Origin: Colletes latitarsis
Taxonomy: Eukaryota; Arthropoda; Insecta; Hymenoptera; Colletidae
Direction of reading: 5' to 3'
DNA: 64,000 nt
NCBI RefSeq assembly: GCF_051014445.1
Contig: NC_135141.1
Span: 24,699,422 to 24,763,421, forward strand
Shown: positions 13,105 to 26,138 of the stretch, piece after piece
How the letters are laid out: every line of letters starts with the position of its first letter
Position numbering within the stretch: position 1 is the first letter of the stretch
Translations under genes and position numbers: made by a program
The notes under the pieces: model-generated
Seen by the model: only the letters and a program-made list of their open reading frames with translations
What the model was told of the DNA's origin: nothing
Database searches by the model: none

Positions 13105-14286
13105 ATGGTATTGTTAATGATGATTGCGAGGATACAAGATGGTTTGCCATTAGCGGCAACCGTGCAAGAAGACGAACAGGTTAGAAATCTGTTATGATGA
13201 AACGTCAATTTTTTTCACCGTGTTTGACAATTTTTTTGAACATGATTCTTCTAATTAATTTCCAACCGATCGTGTGTAACGATATTTCTGGCGTTGCGGA
13301 AATATATTACCATTTTTGTTTCCCACTATGCGACTACCAAGCTCGTTTAATTAAAAATGACAATTAATTTGTTCCTGATGTCTGTGTTTATTTCCTATTT
13401 CTTTCGATACAAATTCAAATAAATCTATGATAACTGTTTTCTGTACGTATTACGCAACTTTACAGAACTGTTACAAATATTTTAACAATTTCCAGAGTGG
13501 AAGAAGTATCTTAGAATATCAGAATCAAGCAAAGATGTTATTTAGAAAGTTAGGTCCTCAATCTCCAGATAGATGTACTATAGAAACAGGTCCATATTTA
13601 TTCCAGTAAGTTTCTTCTTATAGCTGTAGCACTATTACATTGTATCATTTAACAATGTATTATTAACTATTTAAATTTTCAGTTACCTAATTGAAAATGA
13701 TGTATGTTACTTGGTACTATGTGAAAAAAATTATAGTAAACGTGTGGCTTATAGTTATCTTGAAGACATTGCACAAGAATTTCATTCTGTGTATGGTAAA
13801 CGTGTCAATACAGTTACCAGGCCTTATAGTTTTATTGAATTCAGTATGTATAACAAAATAATTTTGAATGAAAATTCTATTTGCACAATATATTAAATGA
13901 TTTGTATTTTTCTAGATACATATATTCAAAAGGCAAACAAATTTTTCTTAGATGGTAGATCTAGAAGAAACATGAATGCACTTAATAGTCAATTACAGGA
14001 TGTGCAAAGAATTATGGTTCAAAATATTAATGATGTCTTAGAAAGGGGAACAGTTCTTTCAGGTAATGTTTGTACTTAAATGAAATAGTGTTTTTTTGTG
14101 TGGAGTGTCTGTATTGAAATGTTATTTCTTTTTCTAGAATTAGATTCAAAAACACAAAATCTGTCCATGTTGTCACAGAAATATAAGAAAAATGCAGCAC
14201 ACTTAAACAGCAAATCAATGTATGTAAAGGCTGTGGCTGGACTGGTTGCATTTTTGGTCTTCCTACTGTATTTCTTCATTCTTTAG
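13105..14286 (+). CDS. Sec22: Vesicle-trafficking protein Sec22 (R-SNARE)
   Basis: Sec22 is the ER-Golgi R-SNARE that drives fusion of COPII and COPI vesicles. Exons 13105-13179, 13496-13605, 13683-13843, 13916-14062 and 14138-14286 join to 642 nt, 213 residues, which is the usual family length. The N-terminal longin domain begins MVLLMMIARIQDGLPLA and covers about residues 1-118, with SGRSILEYQNQAKMLFRKLG and SVTRPY-like sequence. The SNARE motif spans about 130-190, with the zero-layer arginine at Arg159 (VLERGTVLS) and the signature TQNLSMLSQKYKK. A single C-terminal transmembrane anchor occupies about 193-213. The ATG is the only one giving the conserved longin start. It lies directly downstream of the palindrome and divergent from Sec16. 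Confidence 0.97.
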
Positions 14287-15068
14287 TTATTCAATCTATT
14301 TGACAAATTTGTTATCACTATATAAAAACCACTGATGTTTTTAATCATTTTATTTTTTCAAAATTATTAACTATATTATCTTTTACGACGGGTACACGAT
14401 GCGTTTAAATTTTGAATCTAATTAAGATTTAAAACCATGTACATAAGTTGCATTCAGAGAAAAACTAGTCGCAACGAATATAATAATATATTGATACCAA
14501 TTTCAGGACATTCTGTCATAAATATATTGCCATGCAATAAATACAAAATATAATTGTTTACATGATTAATGTAATGTACAACTATCTGTTTCAGTTTAAT
14601 GAAAAACAATGCTAACAATTTTATAAAAATAAAAGACAATATGTACAGCCACATTTATATCAAATCACCTCTATTATTTTATTTTTAAACAGTGAAAATC
14701 AGTATCACTATCTCATTCCTACTTTAGGCTGTATTAGGTTTATTATATATACATATATATATTTTTTTGTATGGGGTCGCGAATTTATGAAATTCTACAT
14801 GACCTATAATTAAAATAAATTATTAAATTATATTTATTCTTGTGAGCTTAGGATTCTCTGAAATATAAAGGACTATATATTTAATCTTTTGGGAAGGGAA
14901 TCAATAAAAATGTGTTATAGTTGATTTTGTGATGTTATTATATTTGTATGTAATTCAATTGTATCAGCCTATTAAGGTATTATATTTACAATAAAAAAAT
15001 TGAATTTATACAAATATTTATTAGTTTAAATTGATAAAAATTACTCATCAGTTTTTCTGCATATATCC
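14287..15068. other. Convergent 3' flanks of Sec22 and BCD1
   Basis: This AT-rich spacer holds the 3' UTRs of two convergent genes. Several AATAAA-type signals are visible, for example near 14900 and 14990. There is no coding exon. Confidence 0.6.
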
Positions 15069-16597
15069 TTATTGTTCCATTTTAACCAATTCATTGTAGT
15101 TTGGGATGTTAAAATTAGATGAATGTTTAGCTTTTCGATCATCATTCATTTTCTCTTCATCAGATTCCGAAAATTCGGAGTTAAAAAAGTAATTTACAGT
15201 TGAATTTTTCTCCTCTCTTGTATTAATTTGATTATATTTTCGTCTTCTCTTATTTAATATATTTCCGTTATTAAATTTACTTTCTAACTCTTCCATATCT
15301 TCATTATCTAAAATATTGTTTAATTTATTGTCTAACATAATATTCATAATAATAATAATAAAAACAAGTAACATACCAGTATCTACAACTTCATACATAT
15401 CCAAATGGTCTTTCAAGACAATATATATTGTTGGAAATTCTATGATAGTTTTATTTTCTAGATTTTCTTTCAAGGTAAGTGTAATGTCTAACTCATAAAA
15501 CCTAATAAATATTTATGTGTTATTTAACATCTTGTATCTTATATTTGATGAAATTATGTAACATTAAATGATCTTACTTTGATTCTGAATTTTTAATCTT
15601 TTCAGCCTTTAAAAGAACTTTTATTCCAGATAAACTAGCTGCTTGATAAAACTGTAATCTATCATTTAAATGCATTCTTAAATTTAACTCTTCTATGTCA
15701 TGTTTATTTTCTAATGACTTAACAGGATCCAAAATTTCTTCTATAAGAGCTGATAATCTTGTAGTATCTAGAGCCCTGTAATTATTCTAATGTAACATGA
15801 ATCAAATTTCTTATAAATTATATATGTATCATATAAATGTAAATATGTTCCACCTTTCTGTAGTCCATTTTATTTGTTCTGCTTGTGGAAAAATCCATTC
15901 TATTCTCCAATATAACTCATTAGTTTTCCAATTTAAAAATGTTGTATTATTTTTGTGTCTACTAAAATTTTGTGGCATGAATTCTAAATTAACTCCTTTT
16001 TTGAATGCAGCTGATTTGAGTTTGGATAAATGCTATGAACATAATGTTTATTATATTATAATAATATTTTTAAAGATTAACACAAAAATTGTAACAAACC
16101 ATTGGTAAAATATTTTGACGTGTGCATCTTTTTAATGGATCTCTTTTTAATTGTTCAACCGATCTGCCAACTTCTTCGAGTAATCGATAATCTGCAAAAT
16201 CGTAATGATACTTTTAAAAACCTTAAGAGCATTCATATATATATATTAAAGTTAATTGGAGTCTGTTACAGTTAATGTAACGTACCGCTTAAGATATCTA
16301 AGTCTGTAAATGATTTTAATGGTACGAATTTTGTTTTATCTCGAATGCCATCACACGCTAATTCTTTTTTGTGAATGTTTACACATTGAAGACAGCAAGT
16401 CCTAACCTCACATTTTGGACACGTGTATTTTGCTTTACTCGCACCGCATACTTCACAATTTTCGATTCTGCAAACAATGTTACTTTATGTTTGTATACCC
16501 ACAATGAAAAAGTTGAGTAAAAATGACTCTTATTTTGTTATAACAAAACAATCAAACAATTGCTATTATGATCATACTTTTCATTGGACATCGCCAT
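15069..16597 (-). CDS. Znhit6: Box C/D snoRNA protein 1 (BCD1 / ZNHIT6)
   Basis: BCD1 is an HIT-type zinc finger assembly factor for box C/D snoRNPs and acts in the nucleus. Exons in transcript order: 16578-16597, 16286-16467, 16100-16191, 15854-16032, 15578-15775, 15377-15501, 15069-15307. They total 1035 nt, 344 residues. The zf-HIT finger is complete: Cys11, Cys14, Cys23, Cys26, Cys31, Cys35, His39 and Cys45 (ENCEVCGASKAKYTCPKC). The following BCD1 domain includes MPQNFSRHKNNTTF and WRIEWIFPQAEQIKW. The tail is acidic and lysine-rich. The last intron (15308-15376) is 69 nt and free of in-frame stops, so an unspliced product would also be readable. It lies 196 bp downstream of ZGPAT on the same strand. 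Confidence 0.93.
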
Positions 16598-16793
16598 GTT
16601 TTCAATTCGTTAAAATGATTTTCATGGGAGTGTAGACACGAAGTGCAAGTTAAATTTGTTTTACAGAAACTTAGAAATAAAAGGTAATAATAAATATGAG
16701 AAATTAAACAACTTCAAATTTTAAGGTTTCTTTATTTATATTGTTTTATATACATAGGTACTTTTTATGTACTGTATAAAAGTGAAATGATCA

Positions 16794-18989
16794 TCAAAAT
16801 ATAGACAATTTTGCTCTGTTCTTTCGTTGATTTTGTTCGGCAGCTATATTCTTTTCCGATGCTCTTAAATCAACAAGTTCTTTCTGCTTCTCATTATACT
16901 TCGTGACAATGTTATTATAGAGAACACTACCCTTTGTATGCCTTGTTAATGATTCTTTTAACTTGGACGATTCTCTCTCTAACCTCAAAATATTTTCCCC
17001 AATTTTAAAGCTTGCTACATTCAACTGTCGATTCGATTCTGTTTTGAGATCGTTCTTGTTTTTTGAGGTACTCGTTTGCGTTTCATTTTCAGCTATAAAC
17101 AATTATTTATACATTTAATGAAACACCCTAAAGTGAACACTGTAGGGTGCACACAATTCTTAGACATACATTTATTACCCAAGGTTGTATTTAAGAAATT
17201 AAATATATTTTTCTTTTCTTGTTGTTTTACTCTTTGATATTGTCTTTCCCTTTGTTGTTCTAGTTTCTGCTGTTGTTTCCGCATTCTACGTTCTACGGAA
17301 AATAGATTTTTATCCCCACCCGCATTTTCTCGCAATTCCATACAGTGATCTAAAAACAAATACTTTTATTCTGCATATATTTTTATCTATTACAAATAAT
17401 AGTACATATAATAGGAAGTCATACCTAAAGATTTACCAGCAGGTAATACAGTTGCTTCAACTGGTTCTATTCTACCATCAGAATGCTTTCCCAGACCAGT
17501 ACCTACTATGTATCCCATTTGAGCCATTAGTTTACTACCTATGCCACGTGTATGTTTCTCCCAATTTCCTAATGCTGCGTTATTTTCCAAAGTAAGGAGA
17601 GATTTGTGAATTACTTCTTCTTTAGAATATTCCAGTGAATCAGTTTCATTATCTGTATCATCAGATGTATCTGACATTTCTAAGTCTGCATCATCTACAG
17701 CAATGGCCCCCGTAATATAAATATAAAGCACTGACTTCAAATATATGATTATTTAAGAGAATACTGACCAAGTGGCAAAATATCTTGCAAACATGTTTCA
17801 GTAATGTTACCACTTGCTTCAAATTTAACACGAAAAACATCTCCATCTTTTTCTGGTAATTTTAGGATGATGCATCTATGCCACAATTCATTTTTTTGTT
17901 TTGTTAGTACTCTACTACCCATTTTTATACTTTGAAAATCAGGTTCCCTACAAATAAGGGCTTCATATATATATTTCTTGATTCATATCTACATTTTAGA
18001 CAGTCAATTTCAATAGATTTATTTACCTATATTCTTGTATACTAGATAATGGTACTAGTTCACCATGCGAAAATCTGCAATCCTGATCAGAAAATTTACA
18101 TTTTCCATTCAAATAATAGGGGCATGGAAGCATTTCTTTGTGTGTTGGATTTAAGAAAAGTACTCTGACCTAAATAAACAAAGGCAATTAAAATTATTGA
18201 GATTTCAATAGCTTTTCTCGAGGGATACATTTAAATTAACTTTCTCTTACCTTTATATCTTGCATATTCTTTATTTCTGTAACATCATTCTGATAAACTG
18301 AGCATATCATAGCATTATGGTAACCAATACCTCCCCAACTGCTACCATGTGGGGCTCTACATTTCATGCCTTCGAGCTGCTTCAATTCTTCCTATAAGAT
18401 GAACTTGCACCGTATAATTGTGTCATTGCTATGCCGTACAGAATACTTGCGTACTGACTTCTATATTGTTTGAAGCTCCCTTGGCTTGTTCATTCTGCTT
18501 ACTATTCTCAGAATCATTTGAGACTTCCTCCAATTCCGCCTAAATAATTTACAACAAAAACAATATAAGGAATCATCTTTTCAAATTCTTTCCAGTTATT
18601 TGCACAGTCCAAATTAAAAGAATCACCTTAAACAAGGTATATTCCTTTGCTAGTGGATCTTCGTCCTCGTCATTTAAACTTTCCGTCTTCGATTCGTTTC
18701 CTATGTCACCCGTTTCGACGCTTTGCAAGCTCTCTTTCGTCAAATTAATTAGTTCTTGTATATCGGATTCCAAGCTTAATAAATTGTCTCTGTCGGCCCC
18801 TGATACTGTCGTGGATAGGGTTGACTGAACTTGTGTCAACTAACGTTGCGGATAAGCGTTTAAAGTATATAAATTAAGCATAAACGTAATAATTGTTCTT
18901 AAGGTTATATTGTTTTCTCGTATAAACGATTGCCGTACCTGCTGTTCGTATTGTGCGATTGCTTCCCTTAAACTTTCCGCGTCTGTCAT
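16794..18989 (-). CDS. Zgpat: Zinc finger CCCH-type with G-patch domain protein (ZGPAT)
   Basis: ZGPAT is known in vertebrates as a nuclear transcriptional repressor and splicing-associated G-patch protein; the function here is inferred from orthology. Exons in transcript order: 18939-18989, 18627-18839, 18459-18539, 18251-18391, 18027-18169, 17769-17947, 17425-17694, 17179-17349, 16794-17092. They sum to 1548 nt, 515 residues, close to the human length. The N-terminus MTDAESLREAIAQYEQQ is typical. A CCCH finger lies at Cys178, Cys186, Cys193 and His197. A Tudor-like segment follows at about 210-268. The G-patch is at about 313-358 (GIGSKLMAQMGYIVGTGLGK). The C-terminus is predicted coiled coil, rich in Gln, Glu, Lys and Arg. 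Confidence 0.95.
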
Positions 18990-19412
18990 GTTGATCTGTT
19001 TGCAATGAAAAGAACCGATTAACAAATCCCTAAGAAATGGCAATTTGCACGACAAGCTATTTTGACAGTTCACATTTAGAAAACTCCGCCGTTTTGTGCA
19101 GCTTAACGATCGCACCAGCGGTATTAGATTGCAGACCGGTGCTCAAAGAAAACTGCCCCTCCACCTACGCATACTAATGTACAGCCACGTGTGAATACAA
19201 TTCACAATACCAATACTAAAGGGGTGAAGTCCAGTACGTGGCGACATCTTTAACAGAGTTTTAGATATTATATTTTAACTATTTAATTATATTTTTTATA
19301 CATAGAATGTTGACGATTGTAATGTAGTGTTTATAATAATATTTTATTTAGCATAAATTCATTGTTAACGAAAGATTTCCATTTAATTTCAAAGAAGACA
19401 ACGGATACCAAC

Positions 19413-19485
19413 GCCTCGGTAGCGCAGTAGGTAGCGCGTAAGTCTCATAATCTTAAGGTCGTGAGTTCGATCCTCACCCGGGGCA
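19413..19485 (+). tRNA. tRNA-Met (CAT anticodon)
   Basis: The 73-nt cloverleaf has a 7-bp acceptor stem (GCCTCGG with CCGGGGC, one G-U pair) and D-arm sequence TAGCGCAGTAGGTAGCGC. The anticodon loop is CTCATAA with CAT, and the T-arm contains GTTCGATCC. The pattern matches elongator tRNA-Met, and no intron is present. Confidence 0.95.
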
Positions 19486-19487
19486 AA

Positions 19488-19499
19488 TTTTTTTTTTTT
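19488..19499 (+). terminator. Pol III terminator of tRNA-Met
   Basis: A run of twelve T residues begins three bases after the mature tRNA end, the standard RNA polymerase III stop. Confidence 0.85.
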
Positions 19500-20082
19500 A
19501 TTAACTATAAAATTGTGTAACAACGATCATGATCTATTTTATGTCTCTATAAACAAATGATCTCGCTACAATTCACGAATTTTATTCAAATTGATTTCCT
19601 TCGTCGTTCTAACCCGAGTATTAATTATTTTAGATCCATAAACTACAAAGGATCCAGAATAATGCGAATCGCGAAGAAATCGTGGAGGCGGGAAACAAAC
19701 CGCAGGAGAGGAAGAGAAGCACGGATTTCACGAACGAGAAAGAGAGCAAGAGACAATTATGTAAATGTAACGCTCGCCGGAGGGACTTGAAGCTTCTTGG
19801 AATTGAAATGTGGAAGTTAAAACGAGTTGTGAATTGTTTGCTGCCCTTTAGCGATACCGCAATTTGCAAGCAAACAGCCCATTAAACTGAAGCTGCCATA
19901 GCTACCACCTTTCCGCGATAGATAGGTGTTGCGACCCTTGCGCTGAAATAAATTTACGGAAAACGACGCGTGCTTCCGAGATATTTTAAACATTCTGTTC
20001 TCAACGAGCGAAAAGAACGTAACGCACAGTTCTTTTTATGCATCTGACTACTTTAAAAGATAAGTATACTAATACCTGGCCA
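19500..20082. other. Spacer, no gene seen
   Basis: Between the tRNA and the MITE I see no coding exon, RNA gene or clear repeat. Confidence 0.5.
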
Positions 20083-20229
20083 TTAATCCTTTGACTACGG
20101 TCGATTTTGACGCGAGCGTAAGTCGCGTGCGGAAAACTTTTTTTCGCCTTGAACAACACGCACGTTGAACGCACACAGTCGACCGATTGACTGAGCGTCT
20201 ATAGGCGCTTTTAGTAGTCAAAGGGTTAA
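20083..20229. mobile_element. Short piggyBac-like MITE bounded by TTAA
   Basis: The element begins TTAATCCTTTGACTAC and ends with the near-perfect reverse complement GTAGTCAAAGGGTTAA. This gives terminal inverted repeats of about 12 bp directly inside TTAA at both ends. TTAA target duplication and CCY-type termini are features of piggyBac-superfamily elements. At 147 bp it can code nothing, so it is non-autonomous. Confidence 0.6.
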
Positions 20230-23200
20230 GCATTCGCGTAAAGTAAAGTTTAACTAATTTATATTATTTAATCTTACAGGAACGGAAGAGGAACCAGGCA
20301 CTGAACAATACTGCTATAGTGATCTTCGAAACAATTGAAGAAATGTAAACAGAGCATGCATTCGCAGAGAGGCCACTCGAGTTTAGAAACAGTTGTTCGC
20401 GTACTCCTAATGAGGCCACTTAAATGCAAACGGTTGCAACTTGTGTGTAGCTATCGATGGATAACAAGTATTATTCTGTTTTCGAGCTGCGTTTTAATTG
20501 TACAATATTTATCGCGATTTCAAAGTATAATATCTCGCAAATAAGCCAGCGACACCCGAAACCGGGCACCGTTAGTTTTAGTTATTTGGGATCAGAAATT
20601 CAGCGTCGTGATTTCTCTCTGTTAGGTTCGTTCAGCGTCTGGAGGCGTAGGCGATAGCGACACTTCCGTCAAAAGTATTCAACGCCGAAAGGATTAAAGC
20701 AGAAGCCTCTGAGGGAGGAAAGAATGAGTTTCACGGGAATAAATAATATCCGTACGATGAATGACAGAGTCGCGCGCACGGATAGGATCGTCGGGCGGGC
20801 AGACCGCGATGTAAGCGAACCTCTTGGCGAATCTCCGGTCTGCTCGCACTTATCGTATTTTCAGGGTGATTATACGTCCGTGGATGTCGGCGAGCCGTGG
20901 CAGAAAATGAGAGAAAAGGGAGAGGAGAAGGTTGCGCGGCGATGAGGAGGGAGAGGGCAGGCGGAACCGCGTTTTTCGCGGGTTATTTTATGCGGCCGCT
21001 ATGCATCCGTTACGTATAAATGCAGAGACGCGGCCCGGTTTGCAGGTGCACAGCAGGCTCGTTGCAAGCGCGGTTGATTCCGCGTTGATTCAGGCTGTAT
21101 TCAGTGCATCGAGTCCCGCGATGAAAAGGCGTTCCGCTTTCTGAATATATTCCAATTAAAAAGTCGGAGCTTCGTTACACTCGGCCCTGCCCTCGTGCAC
21201 CCCTGCACCTTGCGCCCTCCACTCTCGCCTCTCTCTCCGTTCCTCTTTGGAACGCTCTGACTCGCTTACGCCCTTCCTTCTCGCGATTCCATCTTTTCCC
21301 TCCGCGGCCCACCCTACTTCCTCCTTTTACCTCTGCTTTTTGCCTTCCACCAACGGAGCCGCGATCTCTTTTCGCTACCATCGTGCAGTCAGCCATCGCT
21401 CGCTACCTCTCCTCTCTTACAGTTTCTCCAGCAATTACTCCGCCGCTTTTTTTTACCTTCTGAAGAATTAGAAACATGTACGGAGCTTGTCTTTCTTCGG
21501 CCTCATCCCTTCTCGACCGTCCTTGATTGTCCGGGGAATCAGCGACCGCCCCCCGATTTCCCTTTGACGGGGCTGGTTGGTCTCTCTTCAAATGGTTTCT
21601 TCCAAAAATATAGAAATTCAAACGCCTCCCAGAAAAAATGCCTGAATTCGTCTATTGTTTTAGGTTTCAATGGGTTACCGATTTCGAAGGTTCAGCGGGC
21701 AACGTATGCGCGCAAGCACCCCGTGAAGTATTTAACGACGACGCTCTCCGCAGGATAAGGGGGAGAGACGCGCATCGCAAACCGAAGAGGGATAAGAAGC
21801 GCGTGTCCAAGTGCCAACACGACTTACGCACGTATGCACGCGCGTACACGGTTGTTCGCTCGACGACAATACGCACGTGGCCGAGTACACGCGACGCCAC
21901 TTCTCTCCCAGGATATCTCGCTCGAGTCCCTGACTCTTGGCCTGGGATCCACCGGGGGATCATCGATCGCCGCCCGTTTCCACGGAGAATGGCTGCTGAT
22001 TGGAATAGAGCAAGTCATTGACGAGTAAAATGCGGACGTTTACACGATCAAAGCGCACTCGAATGCACGGGATACGCGATCCCGTTCCATCGATATGTAA
22101 CTACTTATTCCATTTGCTGGCTTTCGTGCTTCAAAGTTTAGCATGTTCCTTTTGTACGTCTCGACAAGACAGTTGTAGCTGCGTAGAAACTGTTTAACCT
22201 TAGCTCTGTTAATTTCATGAGAAACATGGATGTAAAAATCATGATTAAAATTCGCGGGGGACGCAGGATGTCGAAGGTCGCGGAGTTAAGAACGCGTTAA
22301 AAGGCGGAATTGGAAGCGAGTAAGGAGGCGAGGAACGACGACGAGGACAATGCTCGAGTGACGGGAGATTATCACGAATAATATGCGATTCATTATGGCG
22401 AAGTAATTACGCGCGAGGGATCGCTCGTTTCCTCCGCGGTCGCGGCGTGCTCGAGCGGAGATACAGAAAAGGAAATAAAGAAAGAACGAGGGTCGCAAGA
22501 ACTTTTCCTTCGCTCGCGTGATTTCACGCTCGGCAACACGTATCTGGTCTTTTTTATTATTCGAGGACCAGACGCGCGGGGTCCGTCTGAAAGGAATCTC
22601 GCCTCTCCTTCTTGCGTCCCCGCGCCTTTTCTCGTCGGGAAACGAATATCGAACAAAACTAGTCTCCATTAAACACCAGCGTAAACGTTTTTGTTAGTGA
22701 GAATTGGTGTGCAACTGTCTCCCGCTATCGTTTCAGGCCGCCTAAATATTGGCGAGACACTCGTATGGTCGATCGAATTTTTTTAGAGAAATTCAATCGT
22801 ACGTGTCCCTCGAGTTTTCTACTCCTCGCGTCGGAGGAGGACGGACATAAAGGAAAGCGATTAACGACATCGTTATCAGGGATCGTTCGGTGTCTCGCGT
22901 AATGTCGTCTAATCATCCGTGTAAAGAGATCGTACACTTCTCGTCCTCTTCTTCGCTCATCTCCCTCCTCCTCCAATTAACGCGAGTTCGCCCGCAGCAG
23001 CGGCAGCAACCGCGAGAAATCATCGCGACAATCGCGGCCGTTTCTCTGCAATCTGTTTCTCTCTGTTTCTCTTTCCCGTCGATTCCGTTCAATTAAATCC
23101 GCCAGCCAATTCCAGCCACGAGTGGCACCGGCACTCGACTTGTATCGGTTTCAGCCAATTACTTTCCGCTCGGGGCTCGCGGATCGCTGTTCCTGGCCAC

Positions 23201-24164
23201 GTGCCCATTGTCGCGCGCGGATTAGTGTTGCTGTTTTCGATACGGGCCTCGTTATGCTGTTGCCGTTCAGCGAAACTAAGAAACGACCATTTTTTGGATC
23301 GATATCTATACGAAACGTAAATGTACCATCGATATATGCGATGGAGGATGTTTCTAAAAGGTCTACTTCAATAATCACAAGACTGCTTGTTCTGTTCGAT
23401 AATAATTTATTTATCTACAAGAACTCTTCGGTTGACGATAGATCGTCGACTAGTTGGCGAAGGTGATCGATTATCAGCGGTGAGGAACTAAATCTCTAAA
23501 CGAAAATCGACCGTGAAGGGTGGCTGGTGGTCGAGGCATTGCACAAATCTTAATAAACGTTTATCCTCCTTGTTCCAATTACGATTGCCTAAGATTCTAT
23601 AACACAGCTACGAAAACTCGTCTCGCTATCGACTCGACTAGACTTTGCGCTCCTCTGACGGGGTTTCGTATGAAGAAAAAGAAAAAAACCGGCAGTAAAG
23701 ACCTTAATCGTCGCGATACTTGGTTCCGTATTCCCTTTCCGCGTCGGAGGCGATAACAAACCGGCTACGACTACCGACCAACTTCGTAATTACATATTTA
23801 CACTGTCTCGCATGCGGGGGTGAACATGAGAAACAATTCCAAGATGGAGTCCGGGGTTTCAAGGGCCCGAGAGTCCCGCGATACGGAAATCCGCGTCGTT
23901 CGTTCGCGCACTTCACCGCACAATGGCGGCCCCTGACCCCTTGCACCAGGACGTTCCGCACAGCGTGGCGACGAGACGGGCGACGGACAATCCGGTGCAA
24001 AGGTTCAGAAATCGCTGTGAACAGTAGCGACTCACGATCTCGAGAATCCGTGGTCGCGCTGATCTGGGAAGAGCCATCGTCGAGGACTCTTCCGAGGGAG
24101 GAGGGCTGCCGACGCCGGCGGCCGGGAAGCAGACACGATCCTGGAACCGCGGCGATCGGCCGGG
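20230..24164. other. CpG-rich gene-poor region downstream of the homeobox gene
   Basis: GC and CpG content rise sharply here compared with the flanking genes. Open frames occur on both strands but overlap each other, lack splice-consistent neighbours and show no known domain. Purine and pyrimidine tracts are frequent (21180-21460, 22930-22980). I see no gene. Homeobox 3' UTR and regulatory sequence are likely contents. Confidence 0.5.
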
Positions 24165-26138
24165 TTAGAGTGGACATCCGTGGACGTAGGTCACGTTCCG
24201 GAACAGGGCGGCCGCGGTGGAGAGGAACGCGGCCGTCGAGGCAGAGGACGGCGCCGGAGGCGGCGGCGGCGGAGGCGGATGGCTCTGGGTCTGGGTCTGA
24301 GCGTTGTAAGGTGGACAGTAGGCATCTATGCTACCGTGATGGAGACCCACGCCTCGAACCAGCAGCTCCTTCTCCACCGTCGCCTGGTGTCGGAGCTGTT
24401 CCAGTCTCAGTTGGTTCTGTCGTTTCCACTTGGTTCTGCAATCAAACGTTTCCGCCATTGTAAACATGTCCCTCTCGAAACCATTCAATTTCTATCTAAA
24501 GCGTTGCGTTACTTTAACGTTCTCAACAAGATTTTGTTATTAATCGTCGGACATCCGTAGAGAAAGTAAGGTTTGGTTACGAAAATCGTCTAAACGAATG
24601 GATTTTTAATCCATTACATTGACCTCCATTAGTTCATTGCTTTTTAAAAGTTGATTTCCATTTACAAATTTGTCCACTTAAGGGTTAATGAAGAAACTGG
24701 AGGAACGGAGGGGTACGATCGTTAAGAACGAGAGAAATAATGACCTTCTGTTTTGGTACCAAGTCTTGACCTGGGTTTCCGAGAGTGAAAGCGCGTCGGC
24801 GACGTCGCTGCGGTCTGCGACGCTCAGATACTTCTGACAGCGAAATTTCCGTTCCAGGTAAGCGAGCTGGGCGTGAGTGAACGCCGTTCGTCTTCTCCTG
24901 GGCTTCCTGCCGCTTGGAGGACCGCTGGTCGTGCCGCAGGACTTGCCGGAAGTCGCTGCCACCGGCGACGGCGACAAGGCTGGCGGAGGACTCTCTAGCC
25001 GCGTGCACGGGCTACTTCCAGGGTCGATCGTGTCCTCGGAGTCCGAATGAACGGCCGAATCGTCCTCCGAGTCTTCTGAAACAAGCAGCTGGTTAGTTCG
25101 AAGTCACGAAATTGAGATTTTCTTTTAGGATATAAAGAGAACGTTGCTACTGTGAGGAAAAGTGTTGCTGGAGGATCCAAACTTATCTGTTCCACGAATT
25201 CTACGTAGAAACTTAGGTGTCTTCGCCCTAACAAGATCCAGTTAACTCAACAATCGTAGGGAGCAATTAAAATAACGAATATGCAGGACGAATCGAGGTT
25301 TAACGTCAGTTGGTAGCTAATCAGAGTTCGGGGATAAGTCCAATCCAATTTCCCACCGTCCGACCGATTCCTCGTCAAAGTCGATTATCCGAACAATGCA
25401 AACGCGTTCCCGATCGATTTCGATCGTCTCTGGTTTATGTTAAACGATCTCAATTACGGGAACGCTTGTCCAGAATCCCGTTTAGCCAATAAAGGCGGCT
25501 AGGCTCAGGGGGACGCGATAATCGACGACGAAAATTCGCTCTAACGAGCGCTAACGAATCCTTCCGCAGTTCGAGCCATCTGTAGGATCGTCGTTAATGG
25601 GGTACCACCCTGTTGCGAGCCCTCGACGCCCCGGGGCCAGCGAATTCCGACTAAAAATAATAGAACCGCGCCGCGGGGGCACCCCGTAACGAGGATCCCG
25701 GTGACAAGCCACGCGACTGCCTTCTCGTCCGATAAATGTCCCGATTTTTTGACTTTTTAATCTCACTGAGCATGGTGCTTTCTCACAAGGGGTAGACGGA
25801 AGCATAGCTTGAATCTTTTCTCATAAAATAATGTTCTGACATCGATTACTTCTTAAAGACTCAACAAATGTCAAACGCGCCTACTGTGCGTTGCTCGTAA
25901 GTTGACGATCGAATAATTGGTTGGTCCAACCGGTTGCAGCGAAATAGACTCGCCTTTTAATCGATAATTGCAGCGTCTATAAACAATCTTATTGCCTATA
26001 AATCGCCAACTAGCCAGCAACGCACGGTACACAGAGTGCCACGAGTCAAGGAAACGTCATTGACTTACCATGCACCCTCTCGGACAGAACGTCACCCAGA
26101 AGATCCCTTATAAGAAACGACTTGTGCTCTTGCATCAT
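24165..26138 (-). CDS. NK-like / Bar-related homeobox transcription factor (CG11085-type)
   Basis: Exons in transcript order are 26069-26138, 24745-25075 and 24165-24435, joined by GT-AG introns with agreeing phase to 672 nt, 223 residues. Residues 7-13 (SFLIRDLL) form an eh1-like repression motif typical of NK-like homeobox proteins. An acidic Ser/Asp stretch follows. The homeodomain is at about 82-141: RRRRTAFTHAQLAYLERKF, then QKYLSVADRSDVADAL, then QVKTWYQNRRTKWKRQ with Gln at position 50. The intron splits the homeodomain between its two final arginine-rich parts. C-terminal to it are RLEQLRHQATVEKE and a polyproline run. The homeodomain most resembles Drosophila CG11085 from memory, so I leave the symbol blank. 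Two ATGs are adjacent at the start; the first is used. Confidence 0.9.

Noticed and set aside
23720..24463. 247-codon plus-strand open frame
   Set aside because: It lies antisense to and overlaps the last homeobox exon; the open frame reflects high GC, and the homeodomain on the other strand is unambiguous.
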